This document shows positions 1-8,283 of a stretch of DNA of 64,000 nucleotides, one piece after another. The stretch is from Bacteroidales bacterium (GTDB lineage Bacteria > Bacteroidota > Bacteroidia > Bacteroidales > GCA-2748055). The notes below the pieces were generated by a model, which searched no databases, was not told the DNA's origin, and saw only the letters and a list, made by a program, of their open reading frames with translations. The stretch spans positions 83,025 through 147,024 of the forward strand of contig JAFGWU010000082.1 of NCBI GenBank assembly GCA_016936975.1. Reading direction: 5' to 3'. Both the position numbers and the translations under genes were made by a program. Numbering within the stretch: the stretch's first letter is position 1; each line of letters begins with the position of its first letter.

Positions 1-45
1 GCAGGTAAAGATAGCCGGTAAGATTAAGCAGTATCTCATAACCAT

Positions 46-1161
46 TCATGATTTTAACAATGCCACCATCCGTTTGCCGAGCCGGTCGGAAACACCCGGA
101 CTTCCGAGCTTACCCCGAACGACGGCATATCCCTCGCAAATCGCTTTCCGGTATTCCGGATCGTACAGGAGCCTTTTCAGTTCCTCCAACACCCGTTCAA
201 GCATCGCACCCTGCAGGACTTCTTTCACCAGTTCCCCGCCGTAGATAAGATTCACCTGGCTGATGAAAGGTACATGCACCAGCCGCCGGGCAATCATATA
301 GGCAAGGGGATTGGTTTTGTAAATCACAACCTGCGGGAGATTGAACAGGGCCGACTCCAGTGTGGCCGTTCCCGATGTGATGATACCCGCAAACGCGTTG
401 GAGAGGAGATCGTAGGTGCGGTTGTAAACCAGCCTGATATCGTGATGGCCTATCAGGTGCCGGTAATGGTTCACATCCACCGATGCCGAACCGGCCACCA
501 CAAACTGAAAATCCGGGTAATGATCTGCCAGCGGAATCATCAGGGGCAGCAGGGCATCTATCTCCTGCTTCCGGCTCCCGGTAAGCAGGGCCACAATGGG
601 ACGCGGGTCGAGATGCGCCTCCTCCCTGAATCGGGATCCCTCCGGGGCAGCCGCCCTGTAGCGTTCAACTGCATCCATCAGCGGGTTCCCCAGAAATTCT
701 GCCTCCACGCCATTCTCCGCCAGGAAATCAACTTCAAAGGGAAAAATGACAAACCGCCTGTCGGTATAACGCCTGAGCGTATGAACCCTGTTCTTTTTCC
801 AGGCCCAGACAGTCGGGGTGATATAGTAAAAGACCTTCATCCCCGCTGATGCGGCAAACTTTGCCAGGCGAAGGTTCACGCCGGGATAATCGACCAGGAT
901 GTTGACATCTGCATCGAAAGTGCGCATCTCCCTTTTGATCTCCCCAATATGGCCGAGGATTTTCCTGATGTTCAGAACTGCCTCCAGCATCATATAACTG
1001 GTCTCCCTGAAATGCTTGATCATGCCGGGATAAACCCCCTGCATCAGGTCCCCGCCGACAAATTTAAAGGATGCCTCCGGGTCGGCTTTCATGATCCCTT
1101 TCATCAGGTTGGATGCATGAAGGTCCCCCGATGCCTCTCCAACAACCAGAAAATACTTCAT
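46..1161 (-). CDS. lpxB: Lipid-A-disaccharide synthase
   Basis: 371 residues, the usual length of LpxB. The enzyme joins UDP-2,3-diacylglucosamine and lipid X to make the lipid A disaccharide at the inner face of the inner membrane. The N-terminus has the family's nucleotide-sugar fold start (VVGEASGDLHASNLM), followed by FVGGDLMQ, the YYITPTVWAWKKNR stretch near residue 113, and a C-terminal glycosyltransferase-B part with TSGTATLESALFNLPQVVIYK. It is the last gene of a tight minus-strand operon after surE and a small membrane protein; the gap to the latter is 6 bases. The stop lies 45 bases from the window edge, so the gene is complete. No unusual feature. Confidence 0.97.
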   Translation of the reverse strand: MKYFLVVGEASGDLHASNLMKGIMKADPEASFKFVGGDLMQGVYPGMIKHFRETSYMMLEAVLNIRKILGHIGEIKREMRTFDADVNILVDYPGVNLRLAKFAASAGMKVFYYITPTVWAWKKNRVHTLRRYTDRRFVIFPFEVDFLAENGVEAEFLGNPLMDAVERYRAAAPEGSRFREEAHLDPRPIVALLTGSRKQEIDALLPLMIPLADHYPDFQFVVAGSASVDVNHYRHLIGHHDIRLVYNRTYDLLSNAFAGIITSGTATLESALFNLPQVVIYKTNPLAYMIARRLVHVPFISQVNLIYGGELVKEVLQGAMLERVLEELKRLLYDPEYRKAICEGYAVVRGKLGSPGVSDRLGKRMVALLKS

Positions 1162-1167
1162 CCCCTC

Positions 1168-1461
1168 TCAGGAAAATTTTAAGATTAACATCACAAACGC
1201 CACGATAAAAGTGGCAAATATCACGCCTTTTGCGGAATTGTTCATGTTCAGCCAGGTAAAGACAAAAAACAGCAACAGGTTGGGGATCACCGAAAGGCTG
1301 ACAATCTTCGACAGGATCCCCATCTGCTGAAACTCAACGATCAGCCTGCCGAAATCGCGGTCGTACCGAGTTGCCAGTATCACAAAAAAGGTGACCACCG
1401 GGACCAGGATGCCGGGCAGGAGGCCCGTCAACAGCGTGTCAAACCTGCTTGCTCTCTTCAT
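1168..1461 (-). CDS. Small membrane protein between surE and lpxB, function unknown
   Basis: 97 residues with three hydrophobic segments (about 12-30, 48-68 and 78-96), so a small inner-membrane protein with short loops. I do not recognise a named domain. Its start overlaps the end of surE by 23 bases and its stop is 6 bases before lpxB, so it is almost certainly translated from the surE-lpxB transcript. This suggests a role linked to envelope or lipid A assembly, but that is inference from position only. Confidence 0.8.
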   Translation of the reverse strand: MKRASRFDTLLTGLLPGILVPVVTFFVILATRYDRDFGRLIVEFQQMGILSKIVSLSVIPNLLLFFVFTWLNMNNSAKGVIFATFIVAFVMLILKFS

Positions 1462-2251
1462 TGCTGATGTCTGCTTTTTCCCATCCTTTCAGTTCACGGA
1501 TCAGGGCATGATTGGTAAAATCCACATTCACCGGAACGATGGAGGCATAATTATTTTTCAGTGCCCATTCGTCGGTATCTTCAGCCTCCGGCTCCCTGTT
1601 GCTGAAGAACCCGGTGAGCCAGTAATACTCCCTTCCATGCGGGTCCACCCGTCTGTCAAACTCCTCCTGCCAGTATCCGTCGGCCTGCCTGCATATTCTC
1701 AGTCCGAGAAACTCAGGCTCCGGAATGGCCGGGATATTCACGTTCAGGCAGATCCTTCGGGGCAATCCGTTCTTCAGCATCTGTTCGATGATGTGCTCCG
1801 CCACCTTACCGGCGAGATTAAAATTAGCATCCTGACTGTAATCCAGCAGTGAGAATCCGACAGAGGGGACATTGTTGATGGCCCCTTCAATAGCAGCAGC
1901 CATGGTCCCGCTGTAAACCACACTGGTGGATGCATTCGATCCGTGGTTGATCCCCGACAGCAGCAGGTCGGGCTTTCTCTTCAGCAGGGAGTTGAATGCC
2001 AGCTTGACCCCATCCACCGGGGTGCCGTTCAAGACGTAACATGACAATCCCTCCTCTTCCTTCCTGAGCCGCGGTCTCAACGGGGTCTTGGTCGTGATGG
2101 CATGCGACATGCCCGACATCGGTTCTTCCGCAGAAATCACCACCACATTGCCAAACTTCATCGCCGCTTCCGTCAGCCTGCTGATCCCCCTGGCCCGGTA
2201 CCCGTCGTCGTTGGTGACAAGGATCAGGGGACGGTTATTCTCTCCACCCAT
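1439..2251 (-). CDS. surE: 5'/3'-nucleotidase SurE
   Basis: SurE is a metal-dependent nucleoside monophosphate phosphatase. The N-terminal metal-binding motif ILVTNDDGY and the following SGMSHAIT and GTPVDGVKL stretches are visible, with LSGINHGSN supplying further active-site residues. The reading frame is open up to 2302, but I place the start at 2251 (MGGENNRPLIL, 270 residues): a strong promoter lies at 2274-2303, inside the longer frame, so transcripts would begin near 2267. It is the first gene of the surE / membrane protein / lpxB operon. The C-terminus overlaps the next gene by 23 bases. Confidence 0.95.
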   Translation of the reverse strand: MGGENNRPLILVTNDDGYRARGISRLTEAAMKFGNVVVISAEEPMSGMSHAITTKTPLRPRLRKEEEGLSCYVLNGTPVDGVKLAFNSLLKRKPDLLLSGINHGSNASTSVVYSGTMAAAIEGAINNVPSVGFSLLDYSQDANFNLAGKVAEHIIEQMLKNGLPRRICLNVNIPAIPEPEFLGLRICRQADGYWQEEFDRRVDPHGREYYWLTGFFSNREPEAEDTDEWALKNNYASIVPVNVDFTNHALIRELKGWEKADISNEESKQV

Positions 2252-2273
2252 AGTTCTGAATTTATTTAAGGTA

Positions 2274-2303
2274 CAAAAATACCTAAAATGCAATGCGCAC
2301 AAA
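2274..2303 (-). promoter_or_regulatory. Bacteroidota-type promoter of surE-lpxB operon
   Basis: Read on the minus strand, TTTG (2303-2300), an 18-base spacer and TATTTTTG (2281-2274) match the Bacteroidota -33 TTTG / -7 TAnnTTTG consensus exactly. The -7 box sits inside a small palindrome GGTA...TACC. The predicted transcript start is about 16 bases before the surE ATG at 2251. Confidence 0.7.
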
Positions 2304-2340
2304 AATTATTGTGAGAAAAGGTTCAGGGTTAGTGAGACTA

Positions 2341-2370
2341 CAGATTCAGTAGAGAAACGAACTGAATCTG
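2341..2370. repeat. Perfect 10-bp inverted repeat (hairpin)
   Basis: CAGATTCAGT and its exact reverse complement ACTGAATCTG are separated by a 10-base spacer. There is no T-tract on either strand, so it does not look like an intrinsic terminator. It lies between the divergent surE and Nudix genes. Confidence 0.6.
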
Positions 2371-2383
2371 TTATGTCGAACTT

Positions 2384-2404
2384 ATCCCGAACTTGTTTCG
2401 GGAT
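2384..2404. repeat. Dispersed short hairpin, copy 1
   Basis: ATCCCGAACTTGTTTCGGGAT forms an 8-bp stem around ACTTG. The same core, CC(C/T)GAACTTGTTTC(G/A)GG, recurs on the opposite strand at 15159-15179 with compensating stem changes. It is therefore a repeated structured element rather than chance. Confidence 0.55.
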
Positions 2405-2423
2405 CTGGTTCCCGGTTCTCATG

Positions 2424-2487
2424 TTTCATTTAAACGGAGTAAATATATTAAACCGTTGATATTCCACGCCAGGCATGGCGTGGCTAC
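2424..2487 (+). repeat. REP-like intergenic element, copy 1
   Basis: About 64 bases that align with 9509-9572: TTTCATT(t/g)AAACGGAGTAAAT, then a variable stretch, then GATATTCC, then the palindrome CCACGCC-aggcat-GGCGTGG followed by CTAC. Both copies are preceded by CCCGGTTC-type tandem sequence. The palindrome can form a 7-bp stem. No transposase is nearby. Confidence 0.65.
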
Positions 2488-2488
2488 A

Positions 2489-2541
2489 ACCTACTGCCTA
2501 CTGCCTACAGTCTACTGCTGCCTAATGCCTGCTGCTTACTG
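2489..2541 (+). repeat. Degenerate 7-bp tandem repeat (CTGCCTA type)
   Basis: Imperfect repeats of CTGCCTA / CTGCTGC follow directly after the REP-like element. The same unit in the opposite orientation forms the 3' end of pheT at 5811-5848. Confidence 0.6.
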
Positions 2542-2673
2542 GTTCATGGTTTCATTTGGAATATTGAATCTGAAGACTGACATTTGCAGAATATTTGGGT
2601 TGGGTTATTTGACATTTTTGGCCGGTCCGAGACATGAATCCCGGATAAAACCTATCAGTTTGGGAGTAACCCC

Positions 2674-2736
2674 ATGAAGGTTGTACACAGCACTCTGAAG
2701 GTCGTGTACAGCCCTTTGAAGGTCATGCACAGCGCT
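2674..2736 (+). repeat. 21-bp tandem repeat array A (3 units)
   Basis: Three consecutive 21-base units, 2674-2694, 2695-2715 and 2716-2736, share the pattern nTGAAGGTy-rTryACAGCnCT. Because 21 is a multiple of three, the array can be read as heptads (KVVHSTL, KVVYSPL, KVMHSAV) in a 65-codon open frame that I do not believe is a gene. Confidence 0.7.
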
Positions 2737-2752
2737 GTGCAAGGCAGTTTTT

Positions 2753-2836
2753 GCGGTCGGACGATCGGTTTCTGCGGGGTGACAGCCGGTTTCAGCAGGG
2801 TAACGATCGGCTTCTGGGGGAGGTCAGCCCAGGCAA
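2753..2836 (+). repeat. 21-bp tandem repeat array B (3 units plus partial)
   Basis: Three 21-base units, 2753-2773, 2774-2794 and 2795-2815, have the pattern GCrGkstnACrrYCGGYTTCw. A decayed fourth unit reaches about 2836. It has the same period as array A, 16 bases upstream, but a different sequence. Confidence 0.7.
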
Positions 2837-2882
2837 AGCGTGACTGCAGCCAACCGGGTTATGAAACTTAAAAAAACATGCA

Positions 2883-3308
2883 ATGCACATACAGGTTGAT
2901 ATCCTTGAAAAGGAGAGTCTGCCGGATCACAAGCTCACCTATGTGGTGATGGGTGCCCGGTACAACAACATCTGGGTATTTGTAAGACACCGGGAACGGA
3001 TTACCTGGGAGATGCCGGCGGGGCATATTGAGCCAGGGGAACTGCCCGATGAGGCGGCGGAGAGGGAACTGACGGAAGAAACCGGGGCCTCCCGCTACAC
3101 CCTCCGGTGCCTCCACGATTATGCTGTCACGACAAACCATGGAAAAGCCTTTGGCCGGCTTTACCTTGCAGAGATAGAAGTTATGAATCCCCTCCCCGGT
3201 TACGAAATCGGCGAACGGCTGTTCTCGGATCACCTGCCCGCCTCCCTGACCTATCCGGACGTACAACGGGTGCTCTTTGCAAAGGTGCTGGAATTTAAAG
3301 GTTCGTGA
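2883..3308 (+). CDS. Nudix hydrolase
   Basis: 141 residues, one Nudix domain. The Nudix box (GX5EX7REUXEEXGU) is complete at about residues 47-69, beginning GHIEPGEL and ending RELTEETGA, with the metal-binding glutamates in place. The substrate cannot be named from the sequence. These small stand-alone Nudix proteins hydrolyse nucleoside diphosphates linked to another moiety, often oxidised or excess nucleotides. It lies 56 bases upstream of pheT on the same strand, but pheT has its own promoter box, so co-transcription is uncertain. The upstream 570 bases are repeats with no gene. Confidence 0.9.
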   Translation: MHIQVDILEKESLPDHKLTYVVMGARYNNIWVFVRHRERITWEMPAGHIEPGELPDEAAERELTEETGASRYTLRCLHDYAVTTNHGKAFGRLYLAEIEVMNPLPGYEIGERLFSDHLPASLTYPDVQRVLFAKVLEFKGS

Positions 3309-3332
3309 TACCTTAAAATGATTGAAAAAACC

Positions 3333-3340
3333 TATTTTTG
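3333..3340 (+). promoter_or_regulatory. -7 promoter box of pheT
   Basis: TATTTTTG matches TAnnTTTG exactly, 24 bases before the pheT ATG. I see no good TTTG at the -33 distance. It overlaps the upstream end of the longer open frame and supports the start at 3365. Confidence 0.45.
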
Positions 3341-3364
3341 CAGGTCAGATGCAATATTTTTGGT

Positions 3365-5839
3365 ATGAAAATATCCTATAACTGGTTAAGGCAATATATT
3401 GATACGAATCTCCCGCCGCAGGAAATCAGCACCATACTCACGAATATCGGCCTGGAGGTCCAGGGTGTGGAGCCTTTCGAATCGGTAAAGGGCGGATTGA
3501 ACGGCGTGGTCATCGGAAAGGTCCTTACCTGTGAGAAGCACCCGGATGCGGATAAGCTCTCCTTAACGACGGTGGATATCGGGACCGCGGAGCCTCTACA
3601 TATTGTCTGCGGGGCGCCCAATGTTAAGGCGGGACAGAAGGTGCCTGTCGCGGCGGTCGGAACCACGCTTTACCCCGGTGAAGAAAGCTTTACCATTAAG
3701 AAAACAAAGATCCGCGGACAGCTCTCCGAGGGGATGATCTGCGCCGAGGATGAGCTTGGACTGGGCCGGGACCACAGCGGCATCATGGTGCTCGATCCTG
3801 TGGCGTTGGTCGGCGCCCCTGCCAGTGATTATTTCAACATACAAAGTGACATCATTTTTGAAATTGACCTGACACCCAACCGTATTGACGGGGCTTCGCA
3901 CTACGGGGTGGCCAGGGACCTTGCAGCCTATCTCAGGCAAAACGGCGGGGCATCCCTTTCGCTTCCGGCGGTTGACCCGTTCCCCATTGACAATAATGAT
4001 TATCCTGTCGACATTGAAATTGCCGAGCCGGCCGGATGCAGAAGATACACCGGCATCACCCTATCAGGGATCGACGTGAAGGAGAGTCCCGACTGGCTCA
4101 AAACGCGTCTGAGATCGATTGGATTGACGCCCATCAATAACGTGGTGGATGTAACGAACTTCGTGCTTCACGAAATCGGTCAGCCCCTGCACGCCTTCGA
4201 TGCCGACCGCATCACCGGCAGGAAAGTAATCGTAAGAACCCGTCCGGAAGGGACCCGGTTCATGACCCTCGATGAAAAGGAACGCGAACTGCTCGGCAAA
4301 GACCTGATGATCTGCAATAGGGGGGAACCAATGTGCATCGCCGGAATATTCGGCGGCATCACCTCGGGCGTCACCATGCAAACCAGAAATGTGTTCCTTG
4401 AATCGGCATGCTTCGACCCGGTTTACATCAGGAAAACAGCCCGCCATCACCAGCTGAGCACCGATGCCTCCTTCCGTTTCGAGCGGGGATCCGATCCGAA
4501 CATCACGGTGTGGGCCCTGAAACGGGCGGCCGGTCTGATCAAAGAGATTGCCGGAGGCACCACCAGTTCAGAGATTGTGGATATCTACCCCGAACCCGTC
4601 GCCCCCTGCCCCGTTGAGATCTCCTTTGAATATATCACGGGACTGATCGGGAAAGAGATTCCGGCGGACACCATCCGGTCGATCCTTGAATCGCTCGATT
4701 TCAGGGTGGTTGAAAAAACGGGATCGGCCATGAAGCTGGAGGTGCCGACCTACAGGGTGGATGTGAGAGGTCGAGCGGATGTAGTGGAGGAAATCCTGCG
4801 CATTTACGGATTCAATAATGTTGAAATCTCCGAACAGGTGCATTCGACACTATCCTATACCCCAAAACCCGATAAGGAAAGGATTCTCAACCAGGTTTCC
4901 GACCTGCTCTCCGCAGGCGGATTCTATGAGATCAAGGCCAACTCCCTCACCAGGCAGGCCTATTACCAGCAGGAGGGACAGGATGATCCGGAAGCGGTGA
5001 AGATCTACAATCCCCTGAGCCAGGACCTTTCACGGATGAGGAAAACCCTTCTTTACGGCGGACTGGAATCAATAGCCTATAATATCAATCGGAAAAATCC
5101 CGATTTGAAGCTTTACGAATCGGGCTATGTCTACAAAGTCGATCCATCCGTACAATCGGATAATCCGCTTGACAAATATTCCGAGTCGTACCGCTTTGGA
5201 CTGTTCATTACAGGAAAAACCGGAGCAGAGAACTGGCTGGAGAAACCGGGAGTGAGCAGTTTTTATTCCATCAAGGCCTATATCGAACTTGTTCTGAAAA
5301 GACTGGGATTGCTTGATAAGGTATCATTCACCGGGCCGGTGAGGAACGACGCTTACGCGGAGGGTCTGTTTTATGCATCGGGAAAAGATCCGATCGTGGA
5401 GTTTGGGAAGGTTTCTGACCGGATCCTGAAACAGTTCGATATCAGTCAGGATGTGTTTGCCGCCGAGTTCAACTGGGACCATGTATTACAGCTATGCGCC
5501 GGAACCGGCATCACCTACCGCCCCCTGCCCAGATATCCCGCCGTACAGCGCGACCTGTCCATGATGCTCGACCGCAGTGTGACCTATGAGCAGCTCCGCG
5601 AACTGGCCTTCAAATCAGAGAACAGGCTGCTGAAGCAGGTCAGCCTCTTCGATGTGTACGAGGGAGACAAGATCGAGAAGGGAAAGAAATCCTATGCCCT
5701 GAGCTTCACCCTGCTTGACGAGGAGAAAACCCTCACCGACAAGCAGATTGAGCGGGTGATGGAGAGGATTGCCTCAGCCTTTGAAAAAGAGCTGGGAGCG
5801 GTGATCCGGAGGCAGAAGGCAGCAGGCAGCAGGCAGTAG
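3365..5839 (+). CDS. pheT: Phenylalanyl-tRNA synthetase beta subunit
   Basis: About 824 residues from the start MKISYNWLRQYI, the standard PheT beginning; the frame is open nine codons further up, but those follow the promoter box poorly. Domain order is typical: N-terminal EMAP-type tRNA-binding domain (about 40-155, with HPDADKLS), B3/B4 editing region, B5 domain, catalytic-like core with FRFERGSDP and NPLSQDLS, and C-terminal ferredoxin-fold anticodon-binding domain (YPAVQRDLSMMLD to the end). It charges tRNA-Phe with PheS, which is not in this window. The last codons (RRQKAAGSRQ-stop) are read from a degenerate GGCAGCA tandem repeat, so the normal terminus seems to have been extended or replaced. 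Confidence 0.97.
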   Translation: MKISYNWLRQYIDTNLPPQEISTILTNIGLEVQGVEPFESVKGGLNGVVIGKVLTCEKHPDADKLSLTTVDIGTAEPLHIVCGAPNVKAGQKVPVAAVGTTLYPGEESFTIKKTKIRGQLSEGMICAEDELGLGRDHSGIMVLDPVALVGAPASDYFNIQSDIIFEIDLTPNRIDGASHYGVARDLAAYLRQNGGASLSLPAVDPFPIDNNDYPVDIEIAEPAGCRRYTGITLSGIDVKESPDWLKTRLRSIGLTPINNVVDVTNFVLHEIGQPLHAFDADRITGRKVIVRTRPEGTRFMTLDEKERELLGKDLMICNRGEPMCIAGIFGGITSGVTMQTRNVFLESACFDPVYIRKTARHHQLSTDASFRFERGSDPNITVWALKRAAGLIKEIAGGTTSSEIVDIYPEPVAPCPVEISFEYITGLIGKEIPADTIRSILESLDFRVVEKTGSAMKLEVPTYRVDVRGRADVVEEILRIYGFNNVEISEQVHSTLSYTPKPDKERILNQVSDLLSAGGFYEIKANSLTRQAYYQQEGQDDPEAVKIYNPLSQDLSRMRKTLLYGGLESIAYNINRKNPDLKLYESGYVYKVDPSVQSDNPLDKYSESYRFGLFITGKTGAENWLEKPGVSSFYSIKAYIELVLKRLGLLDKVSFTGPVRNDAYAEGLFYASGKDPIVEFGKVSDRILKQFDISQDVFAAEFNWDHVLQLCAGTGITYRPLPRYPAVQRDLSMMLDRSVTYEQLRELAFKSENRLLKQVSLFDVYEGDKIEKGKKSYALSFTLLDEEKTLTDKQIERVMERIASAFEKELGAVIRRQKAAGSRQ

Positions 5840-5848
5840 GCAGCGGGA
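5811..5848 (-). repeat. Degenerate 7-bp tandem repeat overlapping pheT stop
   Basis: GGCAGAAGGCAGCAGGCAGC followed by further GGCAG units is the reverse complement of the CTGCCTA-type repeat at 2489-2541. It supplies the last codons and the TAG stop (5837-5839) of pheT. Confidence 0.6.
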
Positions 5849-5851
5849 ACC

Positions 5852-8170
5852 CTATTTTTTTCTGTTAAGGCCACTGTCGAACCGCGCTGTTTCCCCGGGC
5901 GTGATTTCAGGCTCAATAATTGTCTCCCCGTATTTTATCCTGCAGGGATTGCCCAGCAGGGATTTAACCCGGAGCTCCTTCAGCGCCGCATGCTCCCATT
6001 CGATATATACCTCGAAGCCTCCCCGTGCCCTCAGTCCGGTAATATGGCCACTTTTCCAACCGGAGGGCAGTGCGGGCAGTACCTGGATCACGCCGCTATG
6101 GCTCTGCATGAGCATTTCAGCGATACCTGCCGTGGCCCCGAAGTTGCCATCGATCTGGAAAGGCGGATGGTTGTCGAACAGGTTGGGATGGGTCGAGCGG
6201 GCATACAGGGCCATGAGGTTTTCGTGGGCTTCATCCCCATCCTCGAGCCGGGCAAGAAAATTGATGATCCATGCCCTGCTCCATCCGGTGTGGCCCCCGC
6301 CATGGGCCAGGCGCGTTTCAATGGATTTGCGGGCCGCCGCCTTCCACACCGTGTCCCCAGGTTGCGCAAACATTTCATCCGGATGGAGCCCATAGAGATG
6401 TGACATGTGCCGGTGCCCCGAATCCGCCTCGGCAAACGGTTCGGACCACTCCATGATCCGGCCGTCCGATCCTATCTTCGGAGGCGCCAATCGTTCGAGC
6501 ATCCTCCCGAGGGTGTCCGCAAACGCGGTGTCGATACCCAGAATTTCAGCCGACCGGATACAATTCCTGAACAGCTCCCCGATAATCTCCTGGTCCATAG
6601 CCGGTCCCATACAGACCGAGGTACTTCTTTTGCCGGGGGTCATGAACCGGTTTTCCGGGGATATGCTCGGACCGGAGACCAGCCTCCCGATCCGCGGATC
6701 CTCAGTCAGGAAATCCACAAAGAAAAGGGCCGCCTCTTTCAGAACCGGGTAGGCTCTCTTTTCCAGAAAATCTTTATCCCCCGTATAATCATAATGCTCC
6801 CAGAAATGGTCCGAGCACCAGGCTGCGCCCTGCGGCCACATCCCGTAACCTGTCCTGCCAATAGGATCGGTGAATCTCCATGCATCGGTGGTATGATGCG
6901 CCACGAAACCGCGACAGCCGTAAACCTCCCTGGCAGTGATCGCACCCCGTTCACGGAGGCCATCCACAAAGTCAAAAAACGGCTCCTGGCACTCAGCCAG
7001 GTTGGTTACCAGGGCGGGCCAGTAATTCATCTGGATGTTGATGTTAATATGGTAATCGGCATTCCAGGGGGGAGACAGGGTCGGATCCCAGATCCCTTGG
7101 AGGTTAGAGGGCAGACCGCCGGGCCGGGAGGAACTGATCAGCAGGTAGCGTCCAAACTGGAAATAGAGTTCGGTGAGGTGCGTGTCGGTTTTTCCGGATT
7201 GAATGCGTTCGATCCGCTTATCGGTCGGAAGATTCAGGGTATCCGGAGCGTTCAGTGCCAGCTCCACCCTGCCGAACAATGCCCGGTAATCGGCAATATG
7301 ATTTGCTTTCAGGGAATGGAAATCGGAATCCCCCGCCCTGCTAATATCGCCATCTGCGATCTCTTTTGCATTGCCGCCCCAATAATTGGTCCTGCCCGAA
7401 ATCAGGATCACAACTTCATCGGCATCCTTAACAACCAGGCTGCTGTCGGTCTGGATTACCGCCCCGCCGTTGTTCCTTAACTGCACCACCGAGGCAAAAC
7501 GGGTTCCTTTCCCCTCATGGTGGGCAAAACCTGTCATTTCCATCCGGTTTCCGATCACCGAAACCGTTTCCGCATCACCGGGCCGGTTCATCCATGCCGA
7601 GAAACTGATCCGGCCCTGTTCGGAGGCGCTCAGCCTTAACAGGATGAGGTTATCGGGAGCTGATGCAAACACCTCCCTTTTATAAATTACCCTTTCCGAT
7701 TCATACCCCAAGGAGGCGATGGCCTGCCGTAAATCCAGGGACCGTTTATACCCGGAGACGGTTCCTGTATTATCAAAACGAATATGAAGATCCCCCAGGG
7801 TCTGGTAGGTATGTATGCCGCCCTCAAGCCTGTATCCCATGATTTTCTGCTGGGCCAGCCGCTCGGCCTCCTCATACCGTCCGCGGAAAAGCAGTCGGCG
7901 AACCCGGTCAAGGTTTTCACGGGCTTCGGGATTCGCCCTTTCGATGGGTCCGCCGGTCCACAACGACTCCTCGTTCAGCTGGATGCGCTCTGTTTCAACA
8001 CCCCCGAAAACCATCGCCCCGAGCCTCCCGTTGCCCAGGGGCAGGGCTTCCGTCCAAGCTGATGCAGGTTCATCGTACCAGAGCAGTAACTCCCGGGAAT
8101 CGTTTGTTGTGGTGGTCCGGCATGATTGCAGGAGCAAGATGGCTGAGAAAACAAGGATGATGCGTTTCAT
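5852..8170 (-). CDS. GH95-type alpha-L-fucosidase lipoprotein
   Basis: About 772 residues from MKRIILVFSAILLLQSC, a lipoprotein signal with lipobox LQSC, so it is likely anchored in the envelope. I chose this ATG over one nine codons upstream because it gives a clean signal peptide. The N-terminal domain has the GH95 start (LWYDEPASAWTEALPLGNGR, LGAMVFGG, IQLNEESLWTGGP). The catalytic (alpha/alpha)6 part carries SNLQGIWDP, PPWNADYHININIQMNYWP, and the late HTGWSRAWIINF and DGNFGATAGIAEML stretches. The family removes alpha-1,2-fucose, and some members act on alpha-L-galactose, from plant or host glycans. It is convergent with pheT. Confidence 0.92.
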   Translation of the reverse strand: MKRIILVFSAILLLQSCRTTTTNDSRELLLWYDEPASAWTEALPLGNGRLGAMVFGGVETERIQLNEESLWTGGPIERANPEARENLDRVRRLLFRGRYEEAERLAQQKIMGYRLEGGIHTYQTLGDLHIRFDNTGTVSGYKRSLDLRQAIASLGYESERVIYKREVFASAPDNLILLRLSASEQGRISFSAWMNRPGDAETVSVIGNRMEMTGFAHHEGKGTRFASVVQLRNNGGAVIQTDSSLVVKDADEVVILISGRTNYWGGNAKEIADGDISRAGDSDFHSLKANHIADYRALFGRVELALNAPDTLNLPTDKRIERIQSGKTDTHLTELYFQFGRYLLISSSRPGGLPSNLQGIWDPTLSPPWNADYHININIQMNYWPALVTNLAECQEPFFDFVDGLRERGAITAREVYGCRGFVAHHTTDAWRFTDPIGRTGYGMWPQGAAWCSDHFWEHYDYTGDKDFLEKRAYPVLKEAALFFVDFLTEDPRIGRLVSGPSISPENRFMTPGKRSTSVCMGPAMDQEIIGELFRNCIRSAEILGIDTAFADTLGRMLERLAPPKIGSDGRIMEWSEPFAEADSGHRHMSHLYGLHPDEMFAQPGDTVWKAAARKSIETRLAHGGGHTGWSRAWIINFLARLEDGDEAHENLMALYARSTHPNLFDNHPPFQIDGNFGATAGIAEMLMQSHSGVIQVLPALPSGWKSGHITGLRARGGFEVYIEWEHAALKELRVKSLLGNPCRIKYGETIIEPEITPGETARFDSGLNRKK

Positions 8171-8283
8171 GGTTACCGGCTTTATTTTTCCGTTCAATTT
8201 ACTATTTCAGATTTTAATTCTGAAGGATTTCAAGTTACGAATTTGAATGGATATTTAATTTGTTGTAACTTGTCTGTTCTGCC

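Noticed and set aside
2674..2871. 65-codon frame made of heptads (KVVHSTL...)
   Set aside because: It consists almost wholly of the two 21-bp repeat arrays; heptads arise simply because 21 is divisible by three. No start signal or family support.
3338..3364. Upstream extension of pheT by nine codons
   Set aside because: The added residues are not part of PheT, and they start inside the -7 promoter box at 3333-3340.
6407..7480. 357-codon plus-strand open frame
   Set aside because: It is antisense to the GH95 gene and has a composition typical of a shadow of GC-rich codons.
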